From positions 26,970,732-27,034,731 of the forward strand of contig NC_088304.1 in the NCBI RefSeq assembly GCF_032854445.1: 64,000 nucleotides of DNA. The letters run 5' to 3'. Below the pieces are notes generated by a model. It was not told where the DNA came from, did no database searches, and saw nothing but the letters and a program-made list of their open reading frames with translations. Shown here in pieces: positions 12,655-26,000 of the stretch. This stretch comes from Liolophura sinensis (lineage: Eukaryota; Mollusca; Polyplacophora; Chitonida; Chitonidae). The translations under genes were made by a program, and so were the position numbers. Every line of letters starts with the position of its first letter. Within the stretch, counting starts at the first letter, position 1.

Positions 12655-13763
12655 CCAGCTAGTTTGTACGATCTCTAATATCCGCAAAGCTAGTTTGTAG
12701 GATATCCTAATATCTGCAAAGCTAGTTTGCATGATCTCCTAATATCTACAAAGCTAGTTTGTATGATCTCTTAATATCTGCAAAGCTATTTTGTATGATC
12801 TCCTAATATCTGCAAAGCTAGTTTGTATGACATCCTAATATCTACAAAGCTAGTTTGCATGATCTCCTAATATCTACAAAGCTAGTTTGTATGACATCCT
12901 AATATCTACAAAGCTAGTTTGTATGATATCCTAATATCCGCAAAGCTAGTTTGTATGACATCCTAATATCTACAAAGCTAGTTTGTATGACATCCTAATA
13001 TCTACAAAGCTAGTTTGTATGATATCCTAATATCTACAAAGCTAGTTTGTATGACATCCTAATATCTACAAAGGTAGTTTGTAGGATATCCTAATATCTA
13101 CAAAGCTAGTTTGCATGATCTCCTAATATCTACAAAGCTAGTTTGTATGACATCCTAATATCTACAAAGCTAGTTTGTATGACATCCTAATATCTACAAA
13201 GCTAGTTTGTATGACATCCTAATATCCGCAAAGCTAGTTTGTATGACATCCTAATATCTACAAAAGCTAGTTTGCATGATCTCCTAATATCTACAAAGCT
13301 AGTTTGCATGATCTCCTAATATCTACAAAGCTAGTTTGTATGACATCCTAATATCTACAAAGCTAGTTTGCATGATCTCCTAATATCTACAAAGCTAGTT
13401 TGCATGATCTCCTAATATCTACAAAGCTAGTTTGTATGACATCCTAATATCTACAAAGCTAGTTTGCATGTTCTCCTAATATCTACAAAGCTAGTTTGTA
13501 TGACATCCTAATATCTACAAAGCTAGTTTGTATGACATCCTAATATCTACAAAGCTAGTTTGTATGATATCCTAATATCTACAAAGCTAGTTTGTATGAC
13601 ATCCTAATATCTACAAAGCTAGTTTGCATGATCTCCTAATATCTACAAAGCTAGTTTGCATGATCTCCTAATATCTACAAAGCTAGTTTGTATGACATCC
13701 TAATATCTACAAAGCTAGTTTGCATGATCTCCTAATATCTACAAAGCTAGTTTGTATGATCTC
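12655..13763. repeat. 32-bp satellite-like array, about 34 copies
   Basis: The unit AATATCTACAAAGCTAGTTT plus TGTATGACATCC is repeated head to tail with almost no length change. Two main unit types exist, TGCATGATCTCC and TGTATGACATCC, plus a TGTATGATATCC form. The array stops 145 bp before the start codon of the large gene, and if the 11696 exon is real it lies inside the 5' UTR intron. Confidence 0.95.
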
Positions 13764-13907
13764 CTCGTAAAAAAAGTTTCCTGCATGGCGTATAGTTTGA
13801 TCAACCTTCATCCATCCTTGGAGTTAACTGACTTCAATCTTATTTTCCATACATTTATGAAATGGTGTATTTTCTTTCTTTACGATTTGTGGCTTGTATT
13901 TTCAGGA

Positions 13908-14001
13908 ATGACCCGTTGGCTTGTATTATGGTTGGTTGTGGGTTTGGCTGCTGTTTACCAATGTCAGTCGGAACGCGCAAAACGAGATGAGGACAGCTCA
14001 G
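13908..14001 (+). CDS. Pif-like gene, coding exon 1: signal peptide
   Basis: The acceptor TTGTATTTTCAG ends at 13905 and the ATG follows two bases later. The peptide begins MTRWLVLWLVVGLAA, a typical hydrophobic secretion signal ending near CQS, then ERAKRDEDSSG. RAKR fits the furin consensus R-x-K/R-R, so a very short propeptide may be removed. The donor TCAG|GTATGG leaves phase 1. An earlier in-frame ATG exists, but it lies upstream of the acceptor. Confidence 0.82.
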
Positions 14002-17000
14002 GTATGGTTTTCTAACTTAATGCTGTATGCCTCATAAAGTAACGATTGACCTGAACATGAAATGTCGGATTTCTCATTTTACGTGAGACCATTTGCCAAC
14101 AATCACACTGCTGTCGCTGATCTAATGGTGCTCTCTTCATCCTCTAGTTTTTGGTATTTGTATTTTTCTGCCAAAACCCGTTTCACATTTATGGGTATTT
14201 GTCTTCAAAATGGACGATTACAGGTCAATTTCCGCAAGACTACTTTTCAAAACACCTTTCAACATAGTTCACCCACAAAATAATGTTTAACAAAAAGAGT
14301 AAGAAATTAAGTCGAAATCATGTAAAAAGAAACAGGAAGCATGTAGTTTTCAATGACGGCAAAATAAAAAAGAAAAGAAACAAAAAAAAAAAAAACAACC
14401 AAAAAAAAAAAAAACAACAGAAGCGCATGGAATGTTTCAGATATTTAAAGTTAATCAGTTTCAATGTAAATCATGTACCCCACTGATTTATAATTTCTCG
14501 TTAATCACTAAATATATTTCTCAGTTTGCGCATTTAATTATAAACATGAAGATAGTTTAACGTGATGCATACACTCACCTAGCCACAGTTTGAACATGTC
14601 ATATTTACTTATTTATTTATTTATTATAACTATTTATTCAGAGAGTTATTTATTTTATTTTTTATTGTTGTTTAACGCCCGTCTCAAGAATATTTTTACG
14701 TAAAAAACCGGAGTGCACGGCGTAAACCAGCGACTTTTGGTGAGTTATTGATTAACATTCCGACGTTCAGACACGTTAGACTAAACACGGATAGTAAGTA
14801 GTGTCCCACAATCAATGCCTGCGTGGGAATCTACAAATTAACTGTCCAAGATCGGCTTTGAACCCACACTTCTGGTATAACCTAGTTATTGGAAGAAAAA
14901 TTAGTTAGAAGTTATTTAGTCCCTTTTATAAGAGAGATTTAGCGCAAACGCGTTTGATTTTATCGATTGGTGTTTTACATCGTAATCAAGAATATTTTAC
15001 CTATACGACGGCGTCCAGCATTATGGTGGGAAGAAACCGGGCAGATCCCCAAACCCGATGAATTATCATTAACACATCAGTTTTTGAAGCACCAGATGCT
15101 GAAATTTTCATACAAAACAACTGTGATGACCATTATTAGTTTTCTGCATATTGCAGTTTTTGTCGAAGTCAGGAATGTTTATACTTTCAATTTTTTTTAA
15201 GTCTTCCTTGACTTTGTCAAGTGTGTTAACTATATACTTGATTTTAGCATGGAAATAGTCGTTGCAGGGAAATTGCCAAATTACGTTCCGCTTTTTGGCA
15301 GTGAATAGCTAATTTGATGAGGGACATTCCATTTGCAGTAAAAAAAAACATTATTTTCTGTTGTGATATTGTACTGCCTAAATGTTTTGTATCCACTTTT
15401 TTAACTAAACACATTGCTTACTTCAGAAGAGAAGAAGAGTGTGTATAACTCTGAATTGGTGTTTTAAGGCGGGAATGGAGTTTTATAAATTTCCCATTGT
15501 GTTAAAGTTACAAAGCCACAAAAATTCATTCGTTCCGGTGAGCTACCCTGAAACCCTGAAATCGTCGTTATGAAGCCGTGTGAATACCCGCAATTTCTGC
15601 GAATGTGTTTTGCCGTAATGCATAAAACTGTGGCTGGTAGTGACGATTAAAAAAAGACGATTAATAACAATAGGCTTTAAATACTGGATTGTTTCAATCT
15701 ATCCGAGTTATACAGTGCAATGCGTGCAATAGAACTCTGAGCCTGTGGGAAAATATAGATTTGTAGGACAGGTGTATAAAGATGACCACAATTAAGTAGG
15801 CAACACGCAATTGCAAAATTCAATCAGCAAACAGGAAAAAGGACATAAGAAAATGATTCAGCCAAAATTGTGTTACACTAGTGATATTTAAGTTGCGGCG
15901 AATGGAGTCTTTTTTTCTCCATATATAATTGTATGTAGGATATATCATATTATAATTCATGCCAAAGCCATATGTACATTTACTAAAGCCTTTACACAAT
16001 TATTATCTTCTTACTGTCTTCCGTCCATGCCGGGGAATTAAAAATGATTTCCACATTCCATTTATTCGTAATAAACAGTGCTAATATGTGTATTTGTATT
16101 CTACTATTGCTACAAAAAAAAAAAAAGAAACTGACAGACGGTGTTGTCTGAAGAGTTTTGCTTTACGAAAGATGTAAAAGTTTAAAAGAGTTTTTGGTCT
16201 TATACTAAGGGTTGATTGTATATAGCACTGCCCGAAGAATTTATATGGTCTAACTGACGGATAAGGTATATCACTGTGTATAAGTCATACAAGTTGCGTT
16301 TTTTCATAAACGTTTATTTCTGTGGCTTGGATAGGATCTACGAAGTTAATGACATCGTCAGCCAGAAATTCGCCACTCCTTTTTCTCTCCAGTCTCAGAC
16401 TACGCAAATTCACATCTTTCTTTACTTAAAGAAGGCGAGCCTGTATTTATTTCTATTTAAATTAAACTCTATCAGAAACTTGAATTGCTTAAATCGTTTC
16501 AGACCATGTAGAAACTATTATAATTGGATAAAAGGATAGGTGTATAAACATTCGTCGCAATATCGTGCTTAACATTTGCGCGCCCCTTTTTCATTGACGA
16601 TGACAGAAATACCTTCGGTAAACATCATCCGCAAATCATAAAAGAACTGATCCACACTAAGTATTGCGTAATGGTGTGTCTATTTGTGCCTGTTACACAT
16701 CCGCGTGGAGATATGAAAGAGGAACACTTATAGCACGATTAGACGACAGGAATTAGAACGTCAGCGTCCTATGAATTTTCCAGGCATGATGCGCATGACA
16801 ACTGGATTACTTGGATAATGATCCGGCCCATCAATTAACTCAAGCCAGAAAACAGACAAGAGTTTAACCATAATTTGTGTTGTTTTTGTATACGTGAATG
16901 TTTTTTTTTTTAACGCAGAAACACTTATGTGGAGATACAGTGTTTCATTATCATTCAGGAAATCCTAAATAGACAGTTACATAAGTATTGTTATTCTCTT

Positions 17001-20000
17001 TTGACGGACATCTGACCCCTGTAGAAATTGATCAATATAAATTACAGTCTTTCAACAAACTAATCAGTCACAAATTTAATCCGGCAGGTTTCTTTCTGAA
17101 ACTTTCAGAAACTTCCCCATCCTCTTTTATAGGCTTGAACAGAGGGTATGATTTTAAGGAAAATGAAAAAAAGTCATGCCGCAACAAACGAAAAAAAAAT
17201 CATTTTTGAAGCTTATTTTATATTTTTAATATCACCTATTTTTGTATATTTTCCGTCATTTCCCTTATTCAGAAATGACGTCATCAGTGAACATGCTGGG
17301 CTCGTTGGATCTTGCTGCTTTCTGTCCCCAATTCGATTTGTTTTGACAGTTACCACCGTTGATAGCAGATTACTGAAATTTCGGACTGACCCCAGGGGCC
17401 AGAGGAAAACTGTGGTTTAAAGACGTTTTTACGCGCCATTACAATATGTAAAGCCACATCTCATACTCCATATTAAAAAGTAAAGTCTAGAGTTCATGTA
17501 ATCGTGAAAAATTTGCAAGTGTGTTGATTTTACAAGTAGCTCATTGTGTCACACGTAAAACCGTGCATTGAGATTTACTTGTTAACAACCTCCTCGCAGC
17601 GCTAGGCATGCACCAGACCAGGCGTGACCACGTAGGTTCGCGCGTGCCGATCTCCATGTCGGCTCCATGTCGCGTCGAGCGAATATTTTATGCAGTTTGA
17701 AGTTTTATTTCATTCGTGCGTTAGTGCATAAACTAATGAATTGGTTATGGTTAAGTGAAATTCATGCTCTATTTGTTTTGGTTGAAAACAAAGCATTAGT
17801 CTATTCTTTATTTGTCAGCTGACAACAGCAGGCGAGCTTACAGTCCAGTTTGTACTGTATCTTGAATGGGACTGAAGTGAATTGCCATTAATCTTATAGG
17901 CGTCATTGAAAGCACATACCCCCTGAAAATGAGTGAGTGAGTGAGTGAGTGAGTGCTTGAGGTTTAACGTCGTTCTTAACAAATTTTCAGTCATATGACG
18001 ACGATGAAAATTAGTTAAATCGAAATTATCACGAACATAGAATGAAAAATTAGTATAAAGTTCAATAATCTGCTAAACGACATTCAGTGCGAATTTTTTG
18101 TGGCTTTTCAAAAAATGCGTTGTGTATGTCACGATAATTAAATGTCTTACTGGATATCTCTTGTCAGATCTAAAACAACTTTTCTGTCAAATGAAAAGTT
18201 ATGAAAATTGTCCATCAACGTGTTTATCACATGTTCCTGACAAACAAAAGTAAACAAAGAAGTTCTATTCTACGTAGTACATAGAGATGAAAATTTCTCG
18301 ATCCTTTCATATTTCTGTGTTAAAGTAAACATCTTATGAATTCCTGTATAGAACAGTCCTCGGTCAGCTGCCAGCTTAAAAATGTCCCACAGCAGACATG
18401 CTAATTATGACATAGTTAATAAGATTATGTGACGTCACACAACTGTTTTGGTCTCCAGAGAAACCATTATTAATCCTTCTTCACCGTATTTGGGAGCTAA
18501 GGAGAGGCTTGAATAAATATATTGAATTGACGTGGTCTTCCAGATCTTTCGTTTTTTTCCCCTGTCAAATCATCTCATCATTGCGATAAAATTTTTCGTT
18601 AGTATCATTGTCAGGAGCCCGTTGGTAATTTTAGTAGAACTCTCTGTAAACTATGGCAGCCGATAGTCGACTTTTTGCCACCTCGCTCTCTTGCTTCCTC
18701 GCTTCCCTACCTTGCTGCGTTCTTTCGCCCTGCATTGCTAAAGTTCAGGTAGCAAATGATCGTGTCTTATATGGGCGACCAGTGTATTCCATCAAGCTAT
18801 ACATCATCATGTACAGAGCCAAGGTATCAGGAAACTGTCTTAGATGGCTTATTCCTAATTTCAGAAGAGTTAAATACGTTAAAGTTTTCACTACATTTTT
18901 AATTTTATACTTTAATACTCAGAGTTGCTTTGGACTGTCATGACAAAGTTTCAAATTATAAATTATAACCAAATGTAAATTCAAAGATAATACGACAGTC
19001 TATAGACGTCAGTCAAAGGAAACTTCGACATTTTGGGGGCTAGTGGGCTATAATGTGATATAATTTATTGAATGAAGCAGAACTGTGGAAATTACTCTAA
19101 ACATTGTTAGCCTATAGATTTGTAGCCATAATAGCGATATTGACACTGCGATATAGTATTAGTTGATTTGATGAAAAATAATATGAAAAGACGTACAGCA
19201 GAGAGTGTAAAACCAGAGCATCGGCGATAGTGTGATAGCTGGCAAATGGTGACATATAACGTGTGAAACACGTCCTCTTGTCAGTTTACCTCAGTCGGAG
19301 TTTTATTCTAACTGTTCATGTAGCAAAATACACACTCTCTAGCCCCACGGCTAAAGCAGAAACAGGTAAAAATATATGCAGTAATGTTAACTGCAATATA
19401 CTAGACATCCCTGGTGTAAGAGTTAGAATGACCCACGTCTAGTCTAGAATAACTGTTATGCAGTAACGGACTGCATCGCATGCGCATTTAAAAATGCACC
19501 GCACGATCAAGAACAAGAAATACACCACAAGAACAACGCCGTTGCAAACAGACAGGAAGAAGGATTTCACTGGTTACGCTTGTCCATGTGCTCACTATCA
19601 CACTGTCCTCGCTGCGCTGGGTTTACTCTCGGTGCTGTAGTATTTCATTCGTACATAAACCAGGATTTTGCTGGTGGTCCCCGAGGCCTGGTTCCTTTGA
19701 ATTGTATTAATTTGTTCGTATTTCAAATGTGATGACAACAAAGAATTTGAGTAATTCTAGACAGGTGACGTCTAAAAATTTGAACAAACATTACTGCTTT
19801 TGTCGGGTTTAATATACCTAATTGATAATTGTCATTCGTTGGTGGGCATTGTGTTTCGGAGACAAACTAAAGTGAACAATCACACTGAAGAGTATGTATA
19901 CATATTAACCACTCACGCCATAACTGATTCAGATTGCCTTTTGAGAATGAACGTAGATCAGCACCTAAGAAAATAAAGAGGGAAAAGATTAATTCAACAG

Positions 20001-23000
20001 AGTGCAGTCACGGATGTTGGGGGAAAACAGAGCGCCACTTGAAAACTCTCTTACAAGAGTGTATGCAGAGTTCTTAATTGAATCTTGAAGAAAACTTGCG
20101 CAAAAAAAGTTCTGTGGACTTTAAAAAGATTGGTTCTATGAGAGGTTTAGCAAACATTAGCATAATTTGGGCGAGTTGTAAGACGATTTTACGTAGCGCA
20201 TCGGTAGGCCAAATACCCGCCGGCGAAATTGTGTGGGAACAGAGCATATATGTAGGGCACGCTTAATGCATAGCGTCTTAAAAATAAAACTATTTCAGCT
20301 GGTTTTAAAAACGTTATGTTTAGATATGAAATTCTGTATATGAGGAAGAACAATAGGCTTGTGTGTGAAAGGTTGAGTGGACTCTGACAACAATAACCAC
20401 TGTTCTCCGAGCTCCCTCACAAAAGTTTGCCGGCACATAACGGGTTTTCATATGAGGCTAAACCCATACTCAAATCGGAACGAATACATCGCCCATTTAT
20501 AGTTTTGTCCAGATATATTTGTAACTGCAATGACGTCATTGTTGTCTTGGATACGATTGAAAGCCTCTGTGTCTTAGTTTCGTCAACAGAAATGCATTAT
20601 GACCAGGCATATATAGAAGGAAAAAGTAGTTCGTGGAGACTTAAATACTAACAAATTCCAACCCAAGATTGACGCGGAGAGATAAAATTATGGTGACGCA
20701 TTCATTAGATAAACACTTGTTTGTATGTTTAAAAAGATAAACTTTTAATTTATGGACAGTCACTTATAATGACTACCAAGAAAGTTCATTGAAATGCTTA
20801 AGTTGTGCGTACGATTGAGAAAGCAACTACAATACAAAGACTTCAGAGTGCAAAACTGTAAGTCTTGAAAAACCGGTTTCTACAAGAACCATAGAACCAT
20901 AAACTCTTCCACTCACTGTTGCTTTCCTAATGACTTTGTCTTTTTTATTGTTTTATCCACAAATGATTTACAGCAGCTACTAGATCTCTCAATTTCCTGT
21001 TCCTCTAACGGTGTTATCACTCTCCATGAATTCTATTTTTTATATGTTTAAAAGGGATTTTGTAGCTTATGTTCTTTTGCTTTTTCGAAGAGATACATGT
21101 TTTGATATTTTGTTCTTTTGCTTTTTCCCATATTCAATTATCGGTATTCAGCGCAGATACCTTTTTTGATATTTTGTTTGCTTTTTCCCATATTCAGTTA
21201 TCGGTAATCAGCGGAGATACATATTTTGATGAACAACAGCTTATAGCATGGAACACGATTTAGATGAGAATTTATTCAATCGCTAGAGCACTCCGTGCGT
21301 CTTTCCGTCATAAATGAAAACTGTTGAATACTTCTCTTTGCAAGAGTCCTTCCAAATTTCTCACTTTATATACTTTCTTAGTTCTTTGGTGGTTTGTGTT
21401 AAACGTTGCTTTTAAAATTGCATGTATGATTATTGACCCGGAACGTCCATTATGTTTGACAGCTGATATACGAATGTCGGTTTCGCCGCCTCGGCTCATA
21501 TACTCAATACTCCCAGTGTATATACAAAAATTGCTCGTTGATTTAAACGAGCAAATAATATTATATTATAACAATTAAATAATTATTTCAAGAATTCTAG
21601 ATTTTCTATCTACTTCCATTTCCAGCAAAAACTATTGTTGGTTCAGTGGATTCTTCAATTAATCGCTCCTCTGGTAAAAAAAAACAAAACTGGATCATAT
21701 TCAACCTATGCTGGTTGAGGTTTGTCAGGAAGTTTGTCAGGAGGTTTGTCAGGGAGTTTGTCAGACAGTTTGTCAGGTACTTGACGAAGGGCGACAAAAG
21801 TATACTCCGGGCGTCCATATTTCCCCTACCTGTAAAATAATATTAAAACCACAGCATAGAGAGTAAAACCAGAGCAGCTTAGAGTATAAAATACCCGTGG
21901 TGATATAAGAGTACTTGAGTAACGGACTAACTTACTGACTAACCGACTAACATACTAACTTACATTTTTGTTTGTTTGTTTGTTTTATTGGGGCCTAACA
22001 TCTTAACGTCGCTTTTGTCATTATTCTAGTGATATAACGACGTTGTCTCCCTATTGTAGGTCAGTTTTGACATTTATAATGCTGTTTCACTTGAACGCAA
22101 TGTATAAATAATTTTTTTTTTTGATTGGTGTTTTACGCCGTACCCAAGAATATTTCACTTATACGACGGCGGCCAGCATTATGGTGGGTGGAAACCGGGC
22201 ACAGCCCGGGGGAAACCCACGACCATCCGCAGGTTGCAATGTATAAATGAACGCAATCTATAAATAAAGTCTACTAAATCGTACTGACAGACGTCATTAA
22301 ATCTTAATGTTTTTTATGCCTTCAGGGTTGAGCTCACATGGGATGGGGATGGACTACCCGATTCCTCATCACCCACAGACAGGTGAATACTTATAAAAAT
22401 GCTTATTGTGTAATTGGTGAAGAACTTCGTTTGAAATTTTTCCTTATTCCAGCTTTTGAAATACATGCATATATTAACCAATTTCTGGAATTCACTTAGA
22501 AATCTGTTTTTCTGTAGTATTACCATTTTGTTCTGATCCTTTCCAGCCTTAGCGCACGTAATTTCCGTCGTTTGTTCTTTGTTCGAATACATGTTTTGAC
22601 AGTTTAAATTTGGCCTCATATTCCTGAAAAATACACATCAAGGGGGATATTCACGGTAATTTGTGGCAGTGGCACGGTATTTTTGTGAGTGCCATGATAC
22701 TGGCACATATTACCGTATGTTACCGAGTAGTACCATACGGCTGCTTTGCAGTACCGCAATGTGTAAATCTTTTTGGTACGATCCATTGTCTGAAATCATT
22801 CTACTCAGTACCTTGATGTATGGGCACAGTTTTAGGTAGCATGTAAGTCTTCATGTTACCTAAAATTTACGTTTCTCAGTATATATCTATTTGCTGATTA
22901 AGCCTAATTGTACGTGTTATGTGCGTACCTGCTACGCTAAGAGTTCACTGTAGCCGAGCTCATATTATTACCGATTGGTTACGAGCAAACTCTTGCCTGT

Positions 23001-26000
23001 AGCTTTCTGATTAGTTTTAGAAAGAACAGTTCATAACAACAAGTCGTTAGTATAGAATAAAACAAAAAGTTAATACTTAAGAAATACAAAATAATCTGTC
23101 TTCGACCATATTATATACATTCCTAAATGGAAACATACGGACAACACGTAATGTTACATTTGTCCTTAAACCATGTATTTGAATGTGCCAGGCTGGTATA
23201 TATCTTGTAGAATTTTCTAAATTATGTCGTATACCGTGTCTTCGTGTTCTTTAGCTGTTATGTACAGAGCTTTAAAAAAATGGAATGGTGCATAGCAGGA
23301 GACCAGTTTTCTGATTTTTTCCTTGCTTTTTGTATTCCCATTTACCACTGCGGTGTAAAAGCATTGCAAACCAACAGATATTATCTGCATTGTGGAATGC
23401 ATTTGCACTTTTCGCGAATTGCATTAAGGCTGTTGGGAACGGAGATGGAGTAAAAGTGAGATGAGAGTTAAGTATGTACAGTGTACATTTTATGTTGGAA
23501 AATGATGCAGATATATATTATGAAGTAAATGTAGACCGCGACAGTTTAATTGACAAGTAAAATCTCGTTAAACAACAGAACCTGGGTTACTTGGTAACTT
23601 TTCTGCGTTTGTTGTGTACAACGAATTCTATGTGTCATTCAAAAACAATTTTTTTTTTCTTTCTGAGAAATTTAAACACTGCAAACCATGATATCTGCGT
23701 CGATACTGCGGACTCCATCAAATATAACATATCCTCTTCACATGCATAAAGGCAGTGCTAACAAGAATTCATTCTTAAGATCTATGTGGAGTGTTTTTAA
23801 GCATATGTGCCAAGGTTTATGAATCACACATGCAAAAAATAAGTTGGAGAAAAAAATTACAATTTCATTAGGTCATTGAAAATGCTTATGTAACTATATA
23901 AATAGCAAGTGAGGTTTTATGTAGCTGAGAGTCAACCATCGGATAATGACAAGGACAGTGAAGAAGCCAACCCTTCGCAGCAAGATTTTGGGACTGCCCA
24001 GCCAATTTTTCCACAAAGACAACAACACACAGGGCCTGTGCTAGGGATTCTCCAATCAGGTCATATTCCTCAACAAAAAACCCTTGTAGCCGTGCCAAGA
24101 ATATTGTCTGGAAGCTACGCAGATCAAAGTAGCAATAAAGCAACAAATCTCGCAGACGTCGACAGCAAAGAAATCAAGCCTTCCTCGGCATCATCAAAAC
24201 AACCCTCGGCTCAGGCACAAGATATCTCAGTTCCTAAACGAGTCTGGTCAGATGGCTTCCATTCCAAGCGCCAGGAAATTGTATCAGATCGGCGACGAAC
24301 CGTTCCTGTTGGCTCTACCAGAGTGTCTTCGAGCAATCATGTGGTTGCGAATACGAGAGCGTCATCAAATGCTGACGACGATGAGAGCAAAGAGGCACCG
24401 CCCTCGCCGTCAGTCCAGCATGTAGCGGCTGAAACACAAGTTAGATCCATCCCCGGACGTGTGCCAATGGTCACTGTTGAACGGCGTTACCCGATTCCTC
24501 GTAGCAGACTACCTGTGGTTGCAGCGAGGATACCTGTCGCATCGCACACTGAAAAACCTGCAACGGACGATGATGAAAACGACAGCAATGAGAGCAATGC
24601 ACAACCATCTGCGACATTGCACAAACCCGTCGCACGGCCGTACAGACCGCCAGTTTATCCTAGACCCGGGCCAATGGCCGTGGTTGTACCTAGACACCTG
24701 GTACCGGTTCCAAATCAGCGGCGGGTGCCAGTAGTTGTGCCTCGACCTAAGTTACCGGTCCTTGGTCAGCGACAAATGCCAGCAGTTGCTCTCCGTCCTA
24801 TGGTACCATCACCTGCCCAACGACGGTTGCCAAAAGTTGTACCTCGAGTCCAAGTTCAGTCAACAGAGCCATGGTGGGCCAAGCTTCAGCATCGACAATG
24901 GTCAGGAGTACAACAGGGTGTTGTGCCAGGTGTACAGGGGAGGCCATCTGTGGTTCCGAGACCACAACCTGTCAAACCTAGACCAGTGTACCCCTCTTCC
25001 CATGTTCGACCATTCATGCATATTGTACCAGCGGTGCCGGGGACAATCCAGGGTGGAGACACAGCAACAAAGAGCAGTGAGCAGTTCTTCTTTTGTTCAA
25101 TCATATATCAACATTACAAAGGAGGTGTTAATACATGGTCATTAATACAGAAAAGATGTATTATGCCATTGACTTTATCACTCGTAAAGGCCATTTGTAA
25201 CTTGTAACGTGGGGTTTCATGCATTGTAAGAGCTGACAATAAGCTTAAAGCTGAAAAAAATTTCTGTGCATTGCAACTACATTCGTCTACTGAAAAATAG
25301 AGAAAACAAAGACCATCACACTTTTGCTTCTGGCTAATCTTTCATCTTCACCCAACACAAGTTTGCATGCCATATGAATTCCAGGATGAAGGATATCTTC
25401 ATATCATAATCTAATACAGGCGAAGAAATCGATAAATCCGACAGTGACGAGAGCACCGGAAGCGTGGAGACCGTTAAGAAACCAGCACCGTTACCACCTG
25501 TCAAACACATACCGGTTGTATCACTCCGGGTCCCTGCTCCTCGGGTGACACCACGGCCAGTCAGTGTCACGAAGGCTCCTACATGGCCACACAGACCAGT
25601 TACAGCGCCAATCGTCAGCCCAATTGTACACATCTCCACCCCAAGGCCGGTACCCACGACCCAGCGACCGCCTGTCGTGACCCCCAGACGCTTACCAAGA
25701 CCAACGCCGCGTAAAAAGATATTTGTTCCGTGGAGACCTCCGCCAACGACAGCAAAACCCATTCCAACCCAACCACCAGCGACACCAAGACCGTCCACCA
25801 AAGCTCCACAAGTCCAACTCCAAGCGTCAAGTAAGCCGTCGCCACAGTGATCTCTCCTGATCTGACGTTTTAAAGGCTATATTACATATCCCGAATAGTA
25901 ATTTATTTATTTATTGTTTTGGTGTTGTACTCATGAATATTTGACTTATACGACAGCGGCAAGCATTATGGTTGGAAGAAACCGAACACAACCCGGATGA

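Larger units (their letters stand above)
14002..22325. other. Large intron of the Pif-like gene
   Basis: About 8.3 kb without a convincing exon. It holds A-rich runs at about 14380-14420, SINE fragments at about 14640-14720 and 14961-15060, a GTGA-headed short repeat at about 17931-18005, the inverted-arm element at 19194-19640, a 12-bp repeat at 21719-21778, a related short repeat at about 21966-22052 and a SINE with target duplication at 22110-22234. Pyrimidine-tract AGs near 15426, 16391 and 20301 were checked and no phase-compatible donor follows. Confidence 0.5.

Noticed and set aside
12655-13763. Regular 32-bp repeats, considered as a CRISPR array
   Set aside because: Units are contiguous with no unique spacers, and the genome is eukaryotic. 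It is a satellite-like array.
25334-25801. 155-codon minus-strand open frame
   Set aside because: Opposite strand of the Pro/Val-rich exon 25420-25830, Gly/Val/Thr-rich by composition. The plus-strand exon has splice sites and phase agreement.
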